Shown here one piece after another: positions 1 through 6,406 of a stretch of 7,293 nucleotides of DNA. Numbering within the stretch: position 1 is the first letter of the stretch; each line of letters starts with the position of its first letter. Origin of the DNA: Gammaproteobacteria bacterium (GTDB lineage: Bacteria; Pseudomonadota; Gammaproteobacteria; Enterobacterales; Alteromonadaceae); NCBI GenBank assembly GCA_027484495.1, contig JAIXSW010000576.1, positions 1 through 7,293 of the forward strand. The letters are read 5' to 3'. The translations under genes were made by a program, and so were the position numbers. The notes below the pieces were generated by a model. That model ran no database searches. It was not told the DNA's origin and was given only the letters and a program-made list of their open reading frames with translations.

Positions 1-659
1 AGGCCCACTGCGGTCGCGCCAAACTGGCTGACTGCACGGTCAACGGCGGCGGGGTTGATGTCGCTGACAATCAGCTTGACGCCTTCTTTGTGTAAATGCT
101 CACACAGGTAGAACCCAACACTGCCAAGACCTTGCACCGCAACAGTCCGGCCAGATAAATCATCGGTGCCGAATTTGTGTTTTGCCGCAGCTTTGATGCC
201 ACGATAAGTACCAATGGCGGTAAATGGCCCCGGGTTGCCGCTTTTCCCTTCGAGGCCAGCGACATAAGGTGTTTCTTGATTGACCATGGAAATATCAGCG
301 GTGGTGATGTTAACGTCTTCAGCGCTGATGTAACGACCACTCAGTGAATGTACGTATTGCCCGAACTTACGGAACAACGCTGCAGATTTAATGGTTTTCG
401 CATCACCGATGATTACGGCTTTGCCGCCGCCGAGTGGCAAACCTGCCATGGCGTTTTTATAGGTCATGCCGCGGGATAAACGTAACACGTCGATCAGGGC
501 GTCTTCATCTGATACATAGTCCCACATGCGGCAACCACCGCAGGCCGGGCCTAATGCTGTACTGTGGATTGCGATTATTGCCTGCAGACCGGATTCGCGG
601 TCACTGCAAAATACGACTTGTTCATGGTTGTCGAACTCAGGGTGGTTAAATACTGCCAC
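1..659 (-). CDS. ldh: Leucine dehydrogenase (NAD-dependent), N-terminal 219 codons; gene runs off the left edge
   Basis: The enzyme (Glu/Leu/Phe/Val dehydrogenase family) reversibly and oxidatively deaminates leucine and other branched-chain amino acids to 2-oxo acids, using NAD+ in the cytoplasm. Seen here: the dimerisation and catalytic domain with the glycine-rich PLGGGK segment (residues 75-80), lysines at 68 and 80, Asp at 115 in AEDVN, then the start of the Rossmann domain with GLGSVG (177-182) and an acidic residue (Asp200) after the second strand, as expected for NAD preference. The Lys68, Lys80 and Asp115 numbering matches what I recall for the well-studied bacillar leucine dehydrogenase, which supports the chosen start. 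That start is GTG at 659-657, as no in-frame ATG lies nearby upstream; CGGAG at 673-669 is a ribosome binding site 9 bases before it. Family members are about 345-365 residues, so roughly 40% is missing. A valine or phenylalanine dehydrogenase is the main alternative. Confidence 0.9.
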   Translation of the reverse strand, partial: MAVFNHPEFDNHEQVVFCSDRESGLQAIIAIHSTALGPACGGCRMWDYVSDEDALIDVLRLSRGMTYKNAMAGLPLGGGKAVIIGDAKTIKSAALFRKFGQYVHSLSGRYISAEDVNITTADISMVNQETPYVAGLEGKSGNPGPFTAIGTYRGIKAAAKHKFGTDDLSGRTVAVQGLGSVGFYLCEHLHKEGVKLIVSDINPAAVDRAVSQFGATAVG

Positions 660-680
660 TTTCTTATGCTCCGATTTATG

Positions 681-695
681 CCAGACGTGGTCTGG
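681..695. promoter_or_regulatory. Inverted repeat CCAGACgtgGTCTGG upstream of the leucine dehydrogenase gene
   Basis: Two perfect 6-base arms flank a 3-base centre. The repeat lies 22-36 bases before the GTG start of the leucine dehydrogenase gene, just outside its ribosome binding site (669-673). A third copy of GTCTGG occurs at 767-772. The position suits an operator or a small leader hairpin; that function is inferred, and the regulator is unknown. Confidence 0.4.
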
Positions 696-784
696 GGTAG
701 GGCCGGTTTTTCGCGGCGAAATTTACCACTTTGGGCCTGCCAGTGCTATCAAATCTGTGATAAATCGTCTGGTCATTCCAGTGG

Positions 785-796
785 ATTGTCGACAAT
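785..796. promoter_or_regulatory. Perfect 12-base palindrome ATTGTCGACAAT upstream of the DUF4826 gene
   Basis: The sequence is its own reverse complement over all 12 bases. It lies 72-83 bases before the ATG at 868, where an operator or activator site would be expected. I do not recognise it as the site of a particular regulator, and its function is inferred only from symmetry and position. Confidence 0.35.
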
Positions 797-856
797 ATTT
801 GTTGATGGTTGCGAAATTGCAGCTGCTGTCATAAAGTGCGGGTTCAGATTTTTTGC

Positions 857-859
857 AGG
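857..859 (+). promoter_or_regulatory. Ribosome binding site deciding the DUF4826 start
   Basis: AGG eight bases before the ATG at 868 favours that codon over the in-frame TTG at 853, which lies upstream of the site and so could not use it. Confidence 0.55.
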
Positions 860-867
860 TAAGTAGT

Positions 868-1299
868 ATGGACAAGCAACAACAAGCTGCTGAACCGATG
901 ACCGAGCAGCAGGTCAGCGAGTGGGTCCGCGCCCAGTTTCAAAAAGCCAATTTGTTTTTAGCAGAGCAAGGTGTGGTGATGGACACGGTCGCCGTCCAGG
1001 AATCACGGTATTTGCCGCCTTTTGTCGCGATTTGGAAAATTAATGGCATTGACCGGAAAAGCTATTGGGCGATCAGCGGGGATTTACCGACTGACGTGAT
1101 GGCCTTTGGCAGTGCAGCCAATCCGCGTGACGCGCTGCGGGCCTTTTCGTTCCGTTGGCAAGCGCAAGCGCAGCAACTAATCGATGCTGGCATCCGGGAC
1201 CAGACCGGCGCCGATTACGTTAAGTTGCTGATTAACCGTGCAGAGCAGCTATATCAGCTGTTTGAAGCGGATGATTTCTGGAATAGTCAGCCAGTTTAA
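868..1299 (+). CDS. DUF4826 family protein of unknown function
   Basis: A 143-residue soluble protein that I assign to the uncharacterised DUF4826 family from its central block: ESRYLPPFVAIWKI (45-58) followed by SYWAISGDLPTDV (65-77) and a later segment NPRDALRAFSFRWQ (85-98). It has no signal peptide or membrane segment. It begins and ends with charged, helix-prone stretches (about 12-35 and 95-137). The start is ATG at 868, with AGG at 857-859 as ribosome binding site 8 bases upstream; an in-frame TTG at 853 would add five residues but sits upstream of that site. The gene stands alone, diverging from the leucine dehydrogenase gene and ending 4 bases before a strong terminator, so it is its own transcription unit. 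No biochemical role is known to me and none can be read from the residues. The family assignment is from memory of the motif. Confidence 0.82.
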   Translation: MDKQQQAAEPMTEQQVSEWVRAQFQKANLFLAEQGVVMDTVAVQESRYLPPFVAIWKINGIDRKSYWAISGDLPTDVMAFGSAANPRDALRAFSFRWQAQAQQLIDAGIRDQTGADYVKLLINRAEQLYQLFEADDFWNSQPV

Positions 1300-1303
1300 A
1301 CTA

Positions 1304-1330
1304 AAAACCCCCGGTCAAGCCGGGGGTTTT
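1304..1330. terminator. Bidirectional intrinsic terminator between the converging DUF4826 and roxA genes
   Basis: CCCCCGG (1308-1314) pairs perfectly with CCGGGGG (1320-1326) around a 5-base loop. The flanks are AAAA on the left and TTTT on the right, giving a U tract in both directions. It begins 4 bases after the DUF4826 stop and 33 bases beyond the roxA stop (1364), so it can end both transcripts. Confidence 0.93.
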
Positions 1331-1363
1331 GTTATTGATAACACCGCGCTCAGACTTGATGTG

Positions 1364-2521
1364 TTACTCAACAAAATACCAGTAGCCGAGGTTGATCAGT
1401 TCAGTCAATAAACTGGCTCGGTTCTGGTCAGCCGCGATCCACTGGCAGGCCGTTTCATCGAGCTGAACCTGTTCACTTAATAGCTGGACAAACTGCAGTG
1501 CCGCAGCCGGCAGTGTGATCGTCAGGCCGTTGATAAACAGCTGGATATCATCGGTAGAACCGGCCTGATGATAACAAATCCGCAGGCCACCAAGACGTGC
1601 CAGTACCGAACCTTCTTCCAGATATTCAACAATTTCATCTACGGCATAATGCGGTTCAGGTTCTGTCGCGTCCAGCTCATGTTTGGCATGACTGATATAA
1701 CTGCCGAAGTAACTCGCCAGCAACGCCCGGTTATTGACTAAACCCAACAGCAGCTGCTGTACCTGATCCAAATCGCTGTCACTGATCCGGCCAATATCCG
1801 TCAGGGGCAGGCGCTGTGGATCGGTATAGCGCGCACCGCTTTGATCCTGTTCAATCAGATAATCGGCAAGACCGGTTAACAGGTCTTTTTGTGCCGGAGC
1901 GCGAAAGCCAACCGAATAACTTAGACTGGCATCGACGGAAATACCGTCATGCGGGCAACCTGGCGGAATATACAGAATGTCGCCCGGTTCGGTGATCACA
2001 TCAATGCAATCGACAAAAGGTGTGACCTGCAACAGCCGCGGGTGCGGACAAATTGGCTGCAGACTGGCGTCTGGCATGCCGACACGCCAATGACGCTTGC
2101 CCTGGCCCTGAATGATAAATACATCATATTGGTCCAGATGCGGACCGACACCACCGCCGGGCGTAGAGTAGCTGACCATCAAATCGTCAATGCGCCAGTT
2201 TGGAATAAACCGAAACGGCTCAATCAGCCGGGCAGCTTCCGGATGCCAGTGATCAACCGCTTGTACCAGCAATGTCCAGCCTTGTTCGCCAAAGCGGCTG
2301 TAATCCTCGAAGGGCCCAGTTTCCAGCTGCCATTGGCCCGGGCTGGTTTGCGCCACGACTCTTGATTCAATTTCTTCTTCGGTAGCAAGACCGGCCAGTT
2401 CGTCCGGCGTCAGTGGGTCGACGAAGTTGGCAAAACCGCCTTTTAATAACACCGGCTTTTTCTGCCAGTATTCGGCCATAAATTCGGCAGCGCTGAGCTG
2501 ACCTAAATGAAGCTTGTACAT
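1364..2521 (-). CDS. roxA: Ribosomal protein L16 arginine 3-hydroxylase (JmjC/cupin 2-oxoglutarate oxygenase)
   Basis: RoxA (YcfD) uses Fe(II), oxygen and 2-oxoglutarate to hydroxylate an arginine of ribosomal protein L16. The 385 residues match the family length (E. coli about 373). The iron-binding HxD is PHLDQYD (His128, Asp130), and the third ligand is His191 in PPGCPHDG. The segment GQGKRHWRVG (139-148) is typical of this family, with a basic residue placed to bind 2-oxoglutarate. The N-terminal YWQKKPVLLKGGF matches the start of JmjC-type oxygenases of this group. The C-terminal part (about 215-385) is the dimerisation and winged-helix region. ATG at 2521 is preceded by AGGAG at 2531-2527 with a 5-base spacer. 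It follows purB directly, whereas E. coli has phoPQ between the two. A terminator-like hairpin ends only about 13 bases upstream of the start, so how the gene is transcribed is unclear. Confidence 0.95.
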   Translation of the reverse strand: MYKLHLGQLSAAEFMAEYWQKKPVLLKGGFANFVDPLTPDELAGLATEEEIESRVVAQTSPGQWQLETGPFEDYSRFGEQGWTLLVQAVDHWHPEAARLIEPFRFIPNWRIDDLMVSYSTPGGGVGPHLDQYDVFIIQGQGKRHWRVGMPDASLQPICPHPRLLQVTPFVDCIDVITEPGDILYIPPGCPHDGISVDASLSYSVGFRAPAQKDLLTGLADYLIEQDQSGARYTDPQRLPLTDIGRISDSDLDQVQQLLLGLVNNRALLASYFGSYISHAKHELDATEPEPHYAVDEIVEYLEEGSVLARLGGLRICYHQAGSTDDIQLFINGLTITLPAAALQFVQLLSEQVQLDETACQWIAADQNRASLLTELINLGYWYFVE

Positions 2522-2534
2522 AAGCGCTCCTGAT

Positions 2535-2557
2535 AAAAAAGGGCGGTAATACCGCCC
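2535..2557 (-). terminator. Intrinsic terminator after purB, just upstream of roxA
   Basis: Reading the minus strand, GGGCGGT pairs with ACCGCCC (2557-2551 with 2547-2541) around a 3-base loop, followed by six U (2540-2535). It begins 9 bases after the purB stop. The U tract ends only 3 bases before the roxA ribosome binding site (2531-2527). Hairpin plus U tract is standard for factor-independent termination; the full 7-base stem is perfect but short. On the plus strand there is no U tract, so it works in one direction only. Confidence 0.8.
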
Positions 2558-2566
2558 CTAGAGTTG

Positions 2567-3937
2567 TTACTGCAGGCTGTCGACCAGCGCGATGGCTGCG
2601 CCGAGATAATTATCCGGCCGCATTTGTTTCAATTCGGCTTTAGCCGCATCCGGCAGTGCCAGATTGTCGATAAACAGCGCCAGATCTTCCGGCGAAATGC
2701 GTTTACCGCGAGTCAGCTCTTTCAGCTTTTCGTATGGTTTTTCAATGCCATAACGTCGCATCACTGTTTGGACCGGCTCTGCCAGCAATTCCCAGTTTTG
2801 ATCCAGTTCAGTCAACAGATTGACTTCGTTGACTTCCAGTTTGCTGATGCCTTTGAGCGTGGCATGGTAAGCGATCAGCGTATAACCAAAACCAACGCCA
2901 AGATTGCGCAGCACGGTGGAATCGGTCAGATCGCGCTGCCAGCGAGAGATTGGCAGTTTACTGGCCAGGTGCTGGAAAATCGCATTGGCAACACCGAGGT
3001 TGCCTTCGGAGTTTTCAAAATCAATCGGGTTGACCTTGTGTGGCATCGTGGACGAACCAATTTCACCGGCAATAGTGCGTTGCTTGAAGTGGCCAAGCGC
3101 AATATAACCCCAGACGTCCCGATCAAAATCGATCAGGATAGTGTTAAAGCGGGCCACGGCATCAAACAGTTCGGCGATGTAATCATGCGGTTCAATTTGC
3201 GTGGTATACGGGTTCCAGCTCAGGCCCAGACTGGTAACGAACTGCTCGGAGATCTGGTGCCAGTCAAGCGACGGATACGCCGATAAATGCGCATTGTAGT
3301 TACCGACAGCGCCGTTAAATTTACCGAGCATTTCAACGGCTGCGACCTGATTGCGCTGGCGTTGCAGGCGGATATAGACGTTTGCCATCTCTTTACCAAG
3401 GGTGGTCGGAGAGGCCGGCTGACCATGGGTACGCGCCATCATTGGAATGGTTTTGTACTGCACGGCTAACGCTTTGATCGAACTCAGCAACTGGTCCATC
3501 AACGGCAACAGCACCTGATCACGCGCCGTGGTTAACATCAGACCATGCGATAAGTTATTGATATCTTCAGAAGTACAGGCGAAATGGATGAATTCGCTAA
3601 TCGCCGCTAACTCTGCGTTACCTGCCACTTTTTCTTTCAGCAGGTATTCAACTGCTTTGACGTCATGGTTGGTTGTGCGTTCGATTTCTTTGACGAGTTC
3701 GGCATCGGCCATGCTGAAATTGTCGACAATCGAGTTTAATAACGCATTGGCGCTTTCGGACAACGCCGGGACTTCATTGATGCCGGCGATCGTCGCCATC
3801 TGTTGTAACCAACGGACTTCGACCGTCACGCGGAATTTAATCAGACCAAATTCACTGAAAATATCCCGCAGCTCTGTAGTGCGGCTGCCGTAACGCCCGT
3901 CCACCGGAGAGATGGCGGTTAATGCGTTGAGTTCCAT
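2567..3937 (-). CDS. purB: Adenylosuccinate lyase
   Basis: PurB is a homotetrameric cytoplasmic lyase of the fumarase/aspartase superfamily. It cleaves SAICAR to AICAR and adenylosuccinate to AMP, each releasing fumarate, so it acts twice in purine synthesis. The 456 residues equal the E. coli length. Visible landmarks are the TSEDINN region (122-128), the catalytic-acid histidine in ARTHGQP (His171), and the signature loop SSTMPHKVNP (295-304) with catalytic Ser295; both numbers coincide with the E. coli enzyme. ATG at 3937 has AGGGAG at 3948-3943 with a 5-base spacer, and this site overlaps the hflD stop codon. It lies 10 bases after hflD, so it is very probably cotranscribed and translationally coupled. 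I saw no PurR-type operator nearby. Long open frames on the opposite strand are shadows. Confidence 0.98.
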   Translation of the reverse strand: MELNALTAISPVDGRYGSRTTELRDIFSEFGLIKFRVTVEVRWLQQMATIAGINEVPALSESANALLNSIVDNFSMADAELVKEIERTTNHDVKAVEYLLKEKVAGNAELAAISEFIHFACTSEDINNLSHGLMLTTARDQVLLPLMDQLLSSIKALAVQYKTIPMMARTHGQPASPTTLGKEMANVYIRLQRQRNQVAAVEMLGKFNGAVGNYNAHLSAYPSLDWHQISEQFVTSLGLSWNPYTTQIEPHDYIAELFDAVARFNTILIDFDRDVWGYIALGHFKQRTIAGEIGSSTMPHKVNPIDFENSEGNLGVANAIFQHLASKLPISRWQRDLTDSTVLRNLGVGFGYTLIAYHATLKGISKLEVNEVNLLTELDQNWELLAEPVQTVMRRYGIEKPYEKLKELTRGKRISPEDLALFIDNLALPDAAKAELKQMRPDNYLGAAIALVDSLQ

Positions 3938-3947
3938 GACGACTCCC

Positions 3948-4577
3948 TTAAGCTAATTGTTGTAAAACTTGCTGAGTTTCGCGCAGTAAACTCTTGCGCT
4001 GAAACAGAAAATGATAACGACGGCCACCTGACTGACGCCACAAAACGGCGGCTCTGACCGCGGACAATAACAACGCACGGATCTTCTGTTGCACTGCGCT
4101 TTGTTTCAGTTGTTCCGGTACTCCAGCGATTTGGATCCGGTTGCCAAGCGGGCTCAAATGCTCAACATAAATGTCGGCAATGCTGGCGATAATATTGTCA
4201 TCGGTGGCCTGAAAATGCTGTAGCTGCTGTTGCAGGCGCTCAATGCGTTTGCCAACAGCGCCGAGACTGTCCGTCGATTTATTCAGTAAACGTTCCAGCG
4301 CTAACACCGCCATCACATAACGGGTCAGTTCCAGATCTTTACGCGGCTGATCACCCAGCTGGGCGGCAAGAATATGGTAACCGCCTTGCAGATTTGCCAG
4401 TTTGCCACCGTACACATCAATGGCGTCCGCCGGATTTTGTTCAGCGACGCTTTGCAATAAGGTTGACAACACGCCGGACTCCAGCGCTTCGCCGCGGGCA
4501 ATTTGCTGCACGGCGCGTACTGCCAGACATAAGGCCGACAGCGCCATTACTTGGGTAGAAACAGATTGATTCATCAC
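3948..4577 (-). CDS. hflD: HflD, lysogenization regulator homologue
   Basis: HflD is a small helical protein loosely attached to the inner membrane. In E. coli it binds and restrains the phage lambda CII activator; its normal cellular role is unclear. At 209 residues it fits the family (E. coli 213). The opening segment with LCLAVRAVQQIARGE (16-30) and the mid-protein YHILAAQLGD with later DLELTRYVMAVLALERLL (81-98) are characteristic, and the sequence is rich in helix-forming residues with no clear signal peptide. The start is ambiguous: GTG at 4577 and ATG at 4574 are adjacent, and GAGG at 4588-4585 lies 7 bases from the GTG and 10 from the ATG. The mnmA stop TGA overlaps both, so translation is coupled. 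Its place between mnmA and purB is the same as in E. coli and strengthens the call. Confidence 0.93.
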   Translation of the reverse strand: MMNQSVSTQVMALSALCLAVRAVQQIARGEALESGVLSTLLQSVAEQNPADAIDVYGGKLANLQGGYHILAAQLGDQPRKDLELTRYVMAVLALERLLNKSTDSLGAVGKRIERLQQQLQHFQATDDNIIASIADIYVEHLSPLGNRIQIAGVPEQLKQSAVQQKIRALLLSAVRAAVLWRQSGGRRYHFLFQRKSLLRETQQVLQQLA

Positions 4578-4588
4578 TGTAATGCCTC
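4572..4588 (-). promoter_or_regulatory. mnmA stop / hflD start overlap with ribosome binding site
   Basis: On the minus strand GAGG (4588-4585) precedes GTGATG, where TGA (4576-4574) ends mnmA and either GTG (4577) or ATG (4574) starts hflD. The overlap is 4 or 1 bases. This arrangement is typical of stop-start reinitiation. Confidence 0.8.
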
Positions 4589-5674
4589 ATCAATGATGCC
4601 GCCACCGAGGCAGACTTCGTTCAGATAAAATACCGCTGACTGGCCAGGTGTCACAGCCTTTTGCGGCTCATCAAACATGACTTCAATGTGATCTGTGCCA
4701 AGACGGCGCAGGGTGCAGGGGATATCCTGTTGGCGATAGCGGGTTTTGACCGTACAGCGCAATGTATCCGCCGGGCCTTGCCGGTCAACCCAATGTAGTT
4801 GTGTCGCGGTCAGGCCACGCGACAACAGGCTTGGATGGTCATGGCCTTGCGCCACAATCAGCTGGTTATTGATTAAATCTTTCCGGACGACGTACCACGG
4901 ATCTTCGCCACCATCTTTGGTGCCACCAATGCCCAGGCCTTTGCGTTGGCCCAGCGTGTGATACATCAGGCCCTCGTGGCGGCCAATTTTTTCGCCATCG
5001 ACTGTGATGATATCGCCCGGTTGTGCCGGCAGATATTTCTGCAGGAAATCTTTGAATTTGCGCTCGCCAATAAAGCAAATGCCAGTCGAGTCTTTTTTAT
5101 CGTGAGTAATTAAGCCCTGCTGTTCGGCGATGGCGCGCACCGCCGGTTTTTCCAGATGACCGACCGGAAACAGCGTCTGTGCGACGTGTTGCTCGCCGAT
5201 GGTATAGAGGAAATAACTTTGATCTTTATTGGTGTCGAGGCCACGTAAAAGTTGCCAGTGACCATCCACTTCGCGGCGCTGGACATAATGGCCGGTGGCG
5301 ATATAGTCGGCGCCAAGTGCCTCTGCGGCAAATTCAAGGAAAGCTTTGAACTTAATTTCCTTGTTGCACATGATGTCCGGATTTGGTGTACGGCCGGCTT
5401 TGTATTCAGCGAGAAAATACTCGAACACATTGTCCCAGTACTCAGCGGCGAAATTGACTTTGTGCAGCTTGATGCCAAGTGTATCGCAGACTTGCTGCGC
5501 ATCCTTTAAGTCTTCGGCAGCGGCACAATATTCGTCATTATCGTCTTCTTCCCAGTTCTTCATAAACAGGCCTTCCACCTGATAACCCTGTTGGATTAGC
5601 AAGTAGGCTGAGACGGAGGAATCAACGCCGCCGGACATACCGACAATGACTTTTTTGCTGCTGTTTTCTGACAT
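4574..5674 (-). CDS. mnmA: tRNA-uridine 2-sulfurtransferase MnmA
   Basis: MnmA makes 2-thiouridine at U34 of the Lys, Glu and Gln tRNAs, taking sulfur from the IscS/Tus relay and activating the base with ATP. The 366 residues match E. coli (368). The N-terminal PP-loop reads VGMSGGVDSS (11-20); the first active-site cysteine is Cys103 in NPDIMCNKE and the persulfide-forming one Cys200 in DSTGICFIGERKF. The central TGHYV and NKDQSYFLY segments and the C-terminal beta-barrel with TPGQSAVFY complete the fold. ATG at 5674 agrees with the known N-terminus (MSExxKKVIVGMSGG). Its ribosome binding site is poor: the only nearby AGG (5679-5677) is 2 bases from the start. An extended -10 promoter lies about 33 bases upstream, so the gene may be transcribed independently of nudJ as well as from it. 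Confidence 0.98.
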   Translation of the reverse strand: MSENSSKKVIVGMSGGVDSSVSAYLLIQQGYQVEGLFMKNWEEDDNDEYCAAAEDLKDAQQVCDTLGIKLHKVNFAAEYWDNVFEYFLAEYKAGRTPNPDIMCNKEIKFKAFLEFAAEALGADYIATGHYVQRREVDGHWQLLRGLDTNKDQSYFLYTIGEQHVAQTLFPVGHLEKPAVRAIAEQQGLITHDKKDSTGICFIGERKFKDFLQKYLPAQPGDIITVDGEKIGRHEGLMYHTLGQRKGLGIGGTKDGGEDPWYVVRKDLINNQLIVAQGHDHPSLLSRGLTATQLHWVDRQGPADTLRCTVKTRYRQQDIPCTLRRLGTDHIEVMFDEPQKAVTPGQSAVFYLNEVCLGGGIIDEALQ

Positions 5675-5706
5675 AACCTGCGCTTTGTGGAAAAAAAGAG
5701 GCGCGG

Positions 5707-5715
5707 ATTATAGCA
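5707..5715 (-). promoter_or_regulatory. Extended -10 promoter for mnmA
   Basis: The minus strand reads TGCTATAAT, a perfect -10 hexamer (TATAAT, 5712-5707) with the TGn extension (5715-5713). No good -35 exists at 16-18 bases (best is CTGTGT at 5735-5730), which extended -10 promoters tolerate. Transcription would start near 5700, giving a leader of about 26 bases before the mnmA ATG. Confidence 0.55.
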
Positions 5716-5722
5716 TCATTTG

Positions 5723-5749
5723 TGCGCCAACACAGCCTGCGCTGGCGCA
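5723..5749. repeat. Inverted repeat TGCGCCA-13-TGGCGCA between nudJ and mnmA
   Basis: Perfect 7-base arms (5723-5729 and 5743-5749) surround 13 bases. An alternative nested fold, TGCGC-2-GCGCA at 5738-5749, shares the right arm. No U run follows on either strand, so it is not a usual terminator. It spans the -35 region of the mnmA promoter, so an operator or a leader structure is possible. Confidence 0.45.
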
Positions 5750-5757
5750 AAGGTCGG

Positions 5758-6225
5758 TCAGACCATCCGAACCATCGGCTGTAACGCCTCAAGTGGCAGT
5801 CGCACGCCTTGCAGGTATTCGCTGATCGCATGGCTGACCAGACTGCTGCGCACCGGCAGCGCGGCTTGTTGCAGTTCATCTGCGTTCAGCCAGTGCAAAG
5901 CCAGAATATCGGCATCTTGCGGCTGAAAATGTTCAGGCAAGGTTAGCGGTTCAAACACAAAGTTCACCCGATAATAGAAGTGGCCGTTGGCGGCCTGCAG
6001 CTGAGAAATGCCAAGCCAGGCGCAGGGCGTTAAAACCAGTCCGGTTTCTTCCTGCAATTCCCGCTGCACGGCACTGAATAAGTCTTCACCGGCTTCGACA
6101 TGACCTGCCGGTTGATTCAGCACTAGTGCACCGGTGATTTTGTCGCGCTCTTCGACCAGCAAAAAACGCTGTTGATAGCAGACGACCGCAGCAACGGTCA
6201 GATGTAACAATGAACGATCTGGCAC
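5758..6225 (-). CDS. nudJ: NudJ-type Nudix pyrophosphatase
   Basis: NudJ (YmfB) hydrolyses nucleotide and thiamin-pathway pyrophosphates (HMP-PP, thiamin diphosphate and nucleoside di/triphosphates in E. coli) using Mg2+. The 155 residues match the family (E. coli 153). The Nudix box fits GX5EX7REUXEEXGU exactly from Gly41 to Leu63, with Glu47, Arg55, Glu56, Glu59 and Glu60 in place. NQPAGHVEAGE, just at its front, is typical of this subgroup. The start is GTG at 6225: AGGGG (6237-6233) sits 7 bases upstream and no in-frame ATG is nearby. It lies 83 bases upstream of mnmA, as in E. coli, but rluE, the upstream partner there, is absent. The fold and box are certain; the NudJ assignment rests on sequence resemblance and synteny, and the true substrate could differ. 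Confidence 0.93.
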   Translation of the reverse strand: MPDRSLLHLTVAAVVCYQQRFLLVEERDKITGALVLNQPAGHVEAGEDLFSAVQRELQEETGLVLTPCAWLGISQLQAANGHFYYRVNFVFEPLTLPEHFQPQDADILALHWLNADELQQAALPVRSSLVSHAISEYLQGVRLPLEALQPMVRMV

Positions 6226-6251
6226 TTGTTGACCCCTGTTGAATTTTCTTT

Positions 6252-6280
6252 GTTATACGGATTAAGCACAGGTCAGTCCA
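6252..6280 (-). promoter_or_regulatory. Possible sigma-70 promoter for nudJ
   Basis: On the minus strand TGGACT (6280-6275, four of six matches to TTGACA) is followed after 17 bases by TATAAC (6257-6252, five of six). Transcription would begin near 6246, about 20 bases before the GTG start and just upstream of its AGGGG site. Confidence 0.45.
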
Positions 6281-6406
6281 CAAAAGGTTTTTCCATGCGC
6301 TTGAAAAGCGTACACTAAAGCGCCACTGACAGTCCCTGATAGCAAATTCCACAGCGTACAAAGATGGCCGGGCCTGTATAGGCTCTTCTGCTTGCTGGTC
6401 GCTTGC

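Larger units (their letters stand above)
660..867. promoter_or_regulatory. Divergent intergenic region between leucine dehydrogenase and DUF4826 genes, with several inverted repeats
   Basis: These 208 bases separate two diverging genes and so must hold promoters for both, but I could not identify a convincing -35/-10 pair for either. A weak candidate for the plus gene is TTGCGA with CATAAA near 829-834, with a spacer of only about 15 bases. What is clear are inverted repeats: CCAGAC-3-GTCTGG at 681-695, TATCA-6-TGATA at 747-762, CTGG-5-CCAG at 769-781, and the 12-base perfect palindrome ATTGTCGACAAT at 785-796. No credible small gene is visible. Confidence 0.6.

Noticed and set aside
434..866. 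Three overlapping plus-strand open frames of 71-102 codons opposite and beyond the leucine dehydrogenase start
   Set aside because: They overlap one another and the real gene, have no family resemblance, and two of them run through the palindrome-rich intergenic region.
853..867. TTG at 853 as the start of the DUF4826 gene
   Set aside because: The ribosome binding site AGG (857-859) lies downstream of it and is well spaced for ATG at 868.
1949..2365. Plus-strand open frame of 138 codons opposite roxA
   Set aside because: It is antisense to the catalytic domain of roxA, with no recognisable domain.
2564..3286. Long plus-strand open frame of 240 codons opposite purB
   Set aside because: It lies wholly antisense to purB, whose sequence and active-site motifs are intact. 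The predicted peptide resembles no family I know, and the frame is open as a side effect of purB codon use.
5723..5749. Inverted repeat after nudJ as a factor-independent terminator
   Set aside because: No U run follows on either strand and the 13-base loop is large; operator or incidental symmetry is more likely.
6301..6316. TTGAAA with TACACT as a promoter for icd
   Set aside because: The two hexamers are only 4 bases apart, and no -10 lies 16-18 bases after the TTGAAA.
6086..6361. Minus-strand 91-codon frame extending upstream of nudJ
   Set aside because: It overlaps the Nudix box of nudJ in another frame and has no plausible protein features; the part outside nudJ is promoter region.
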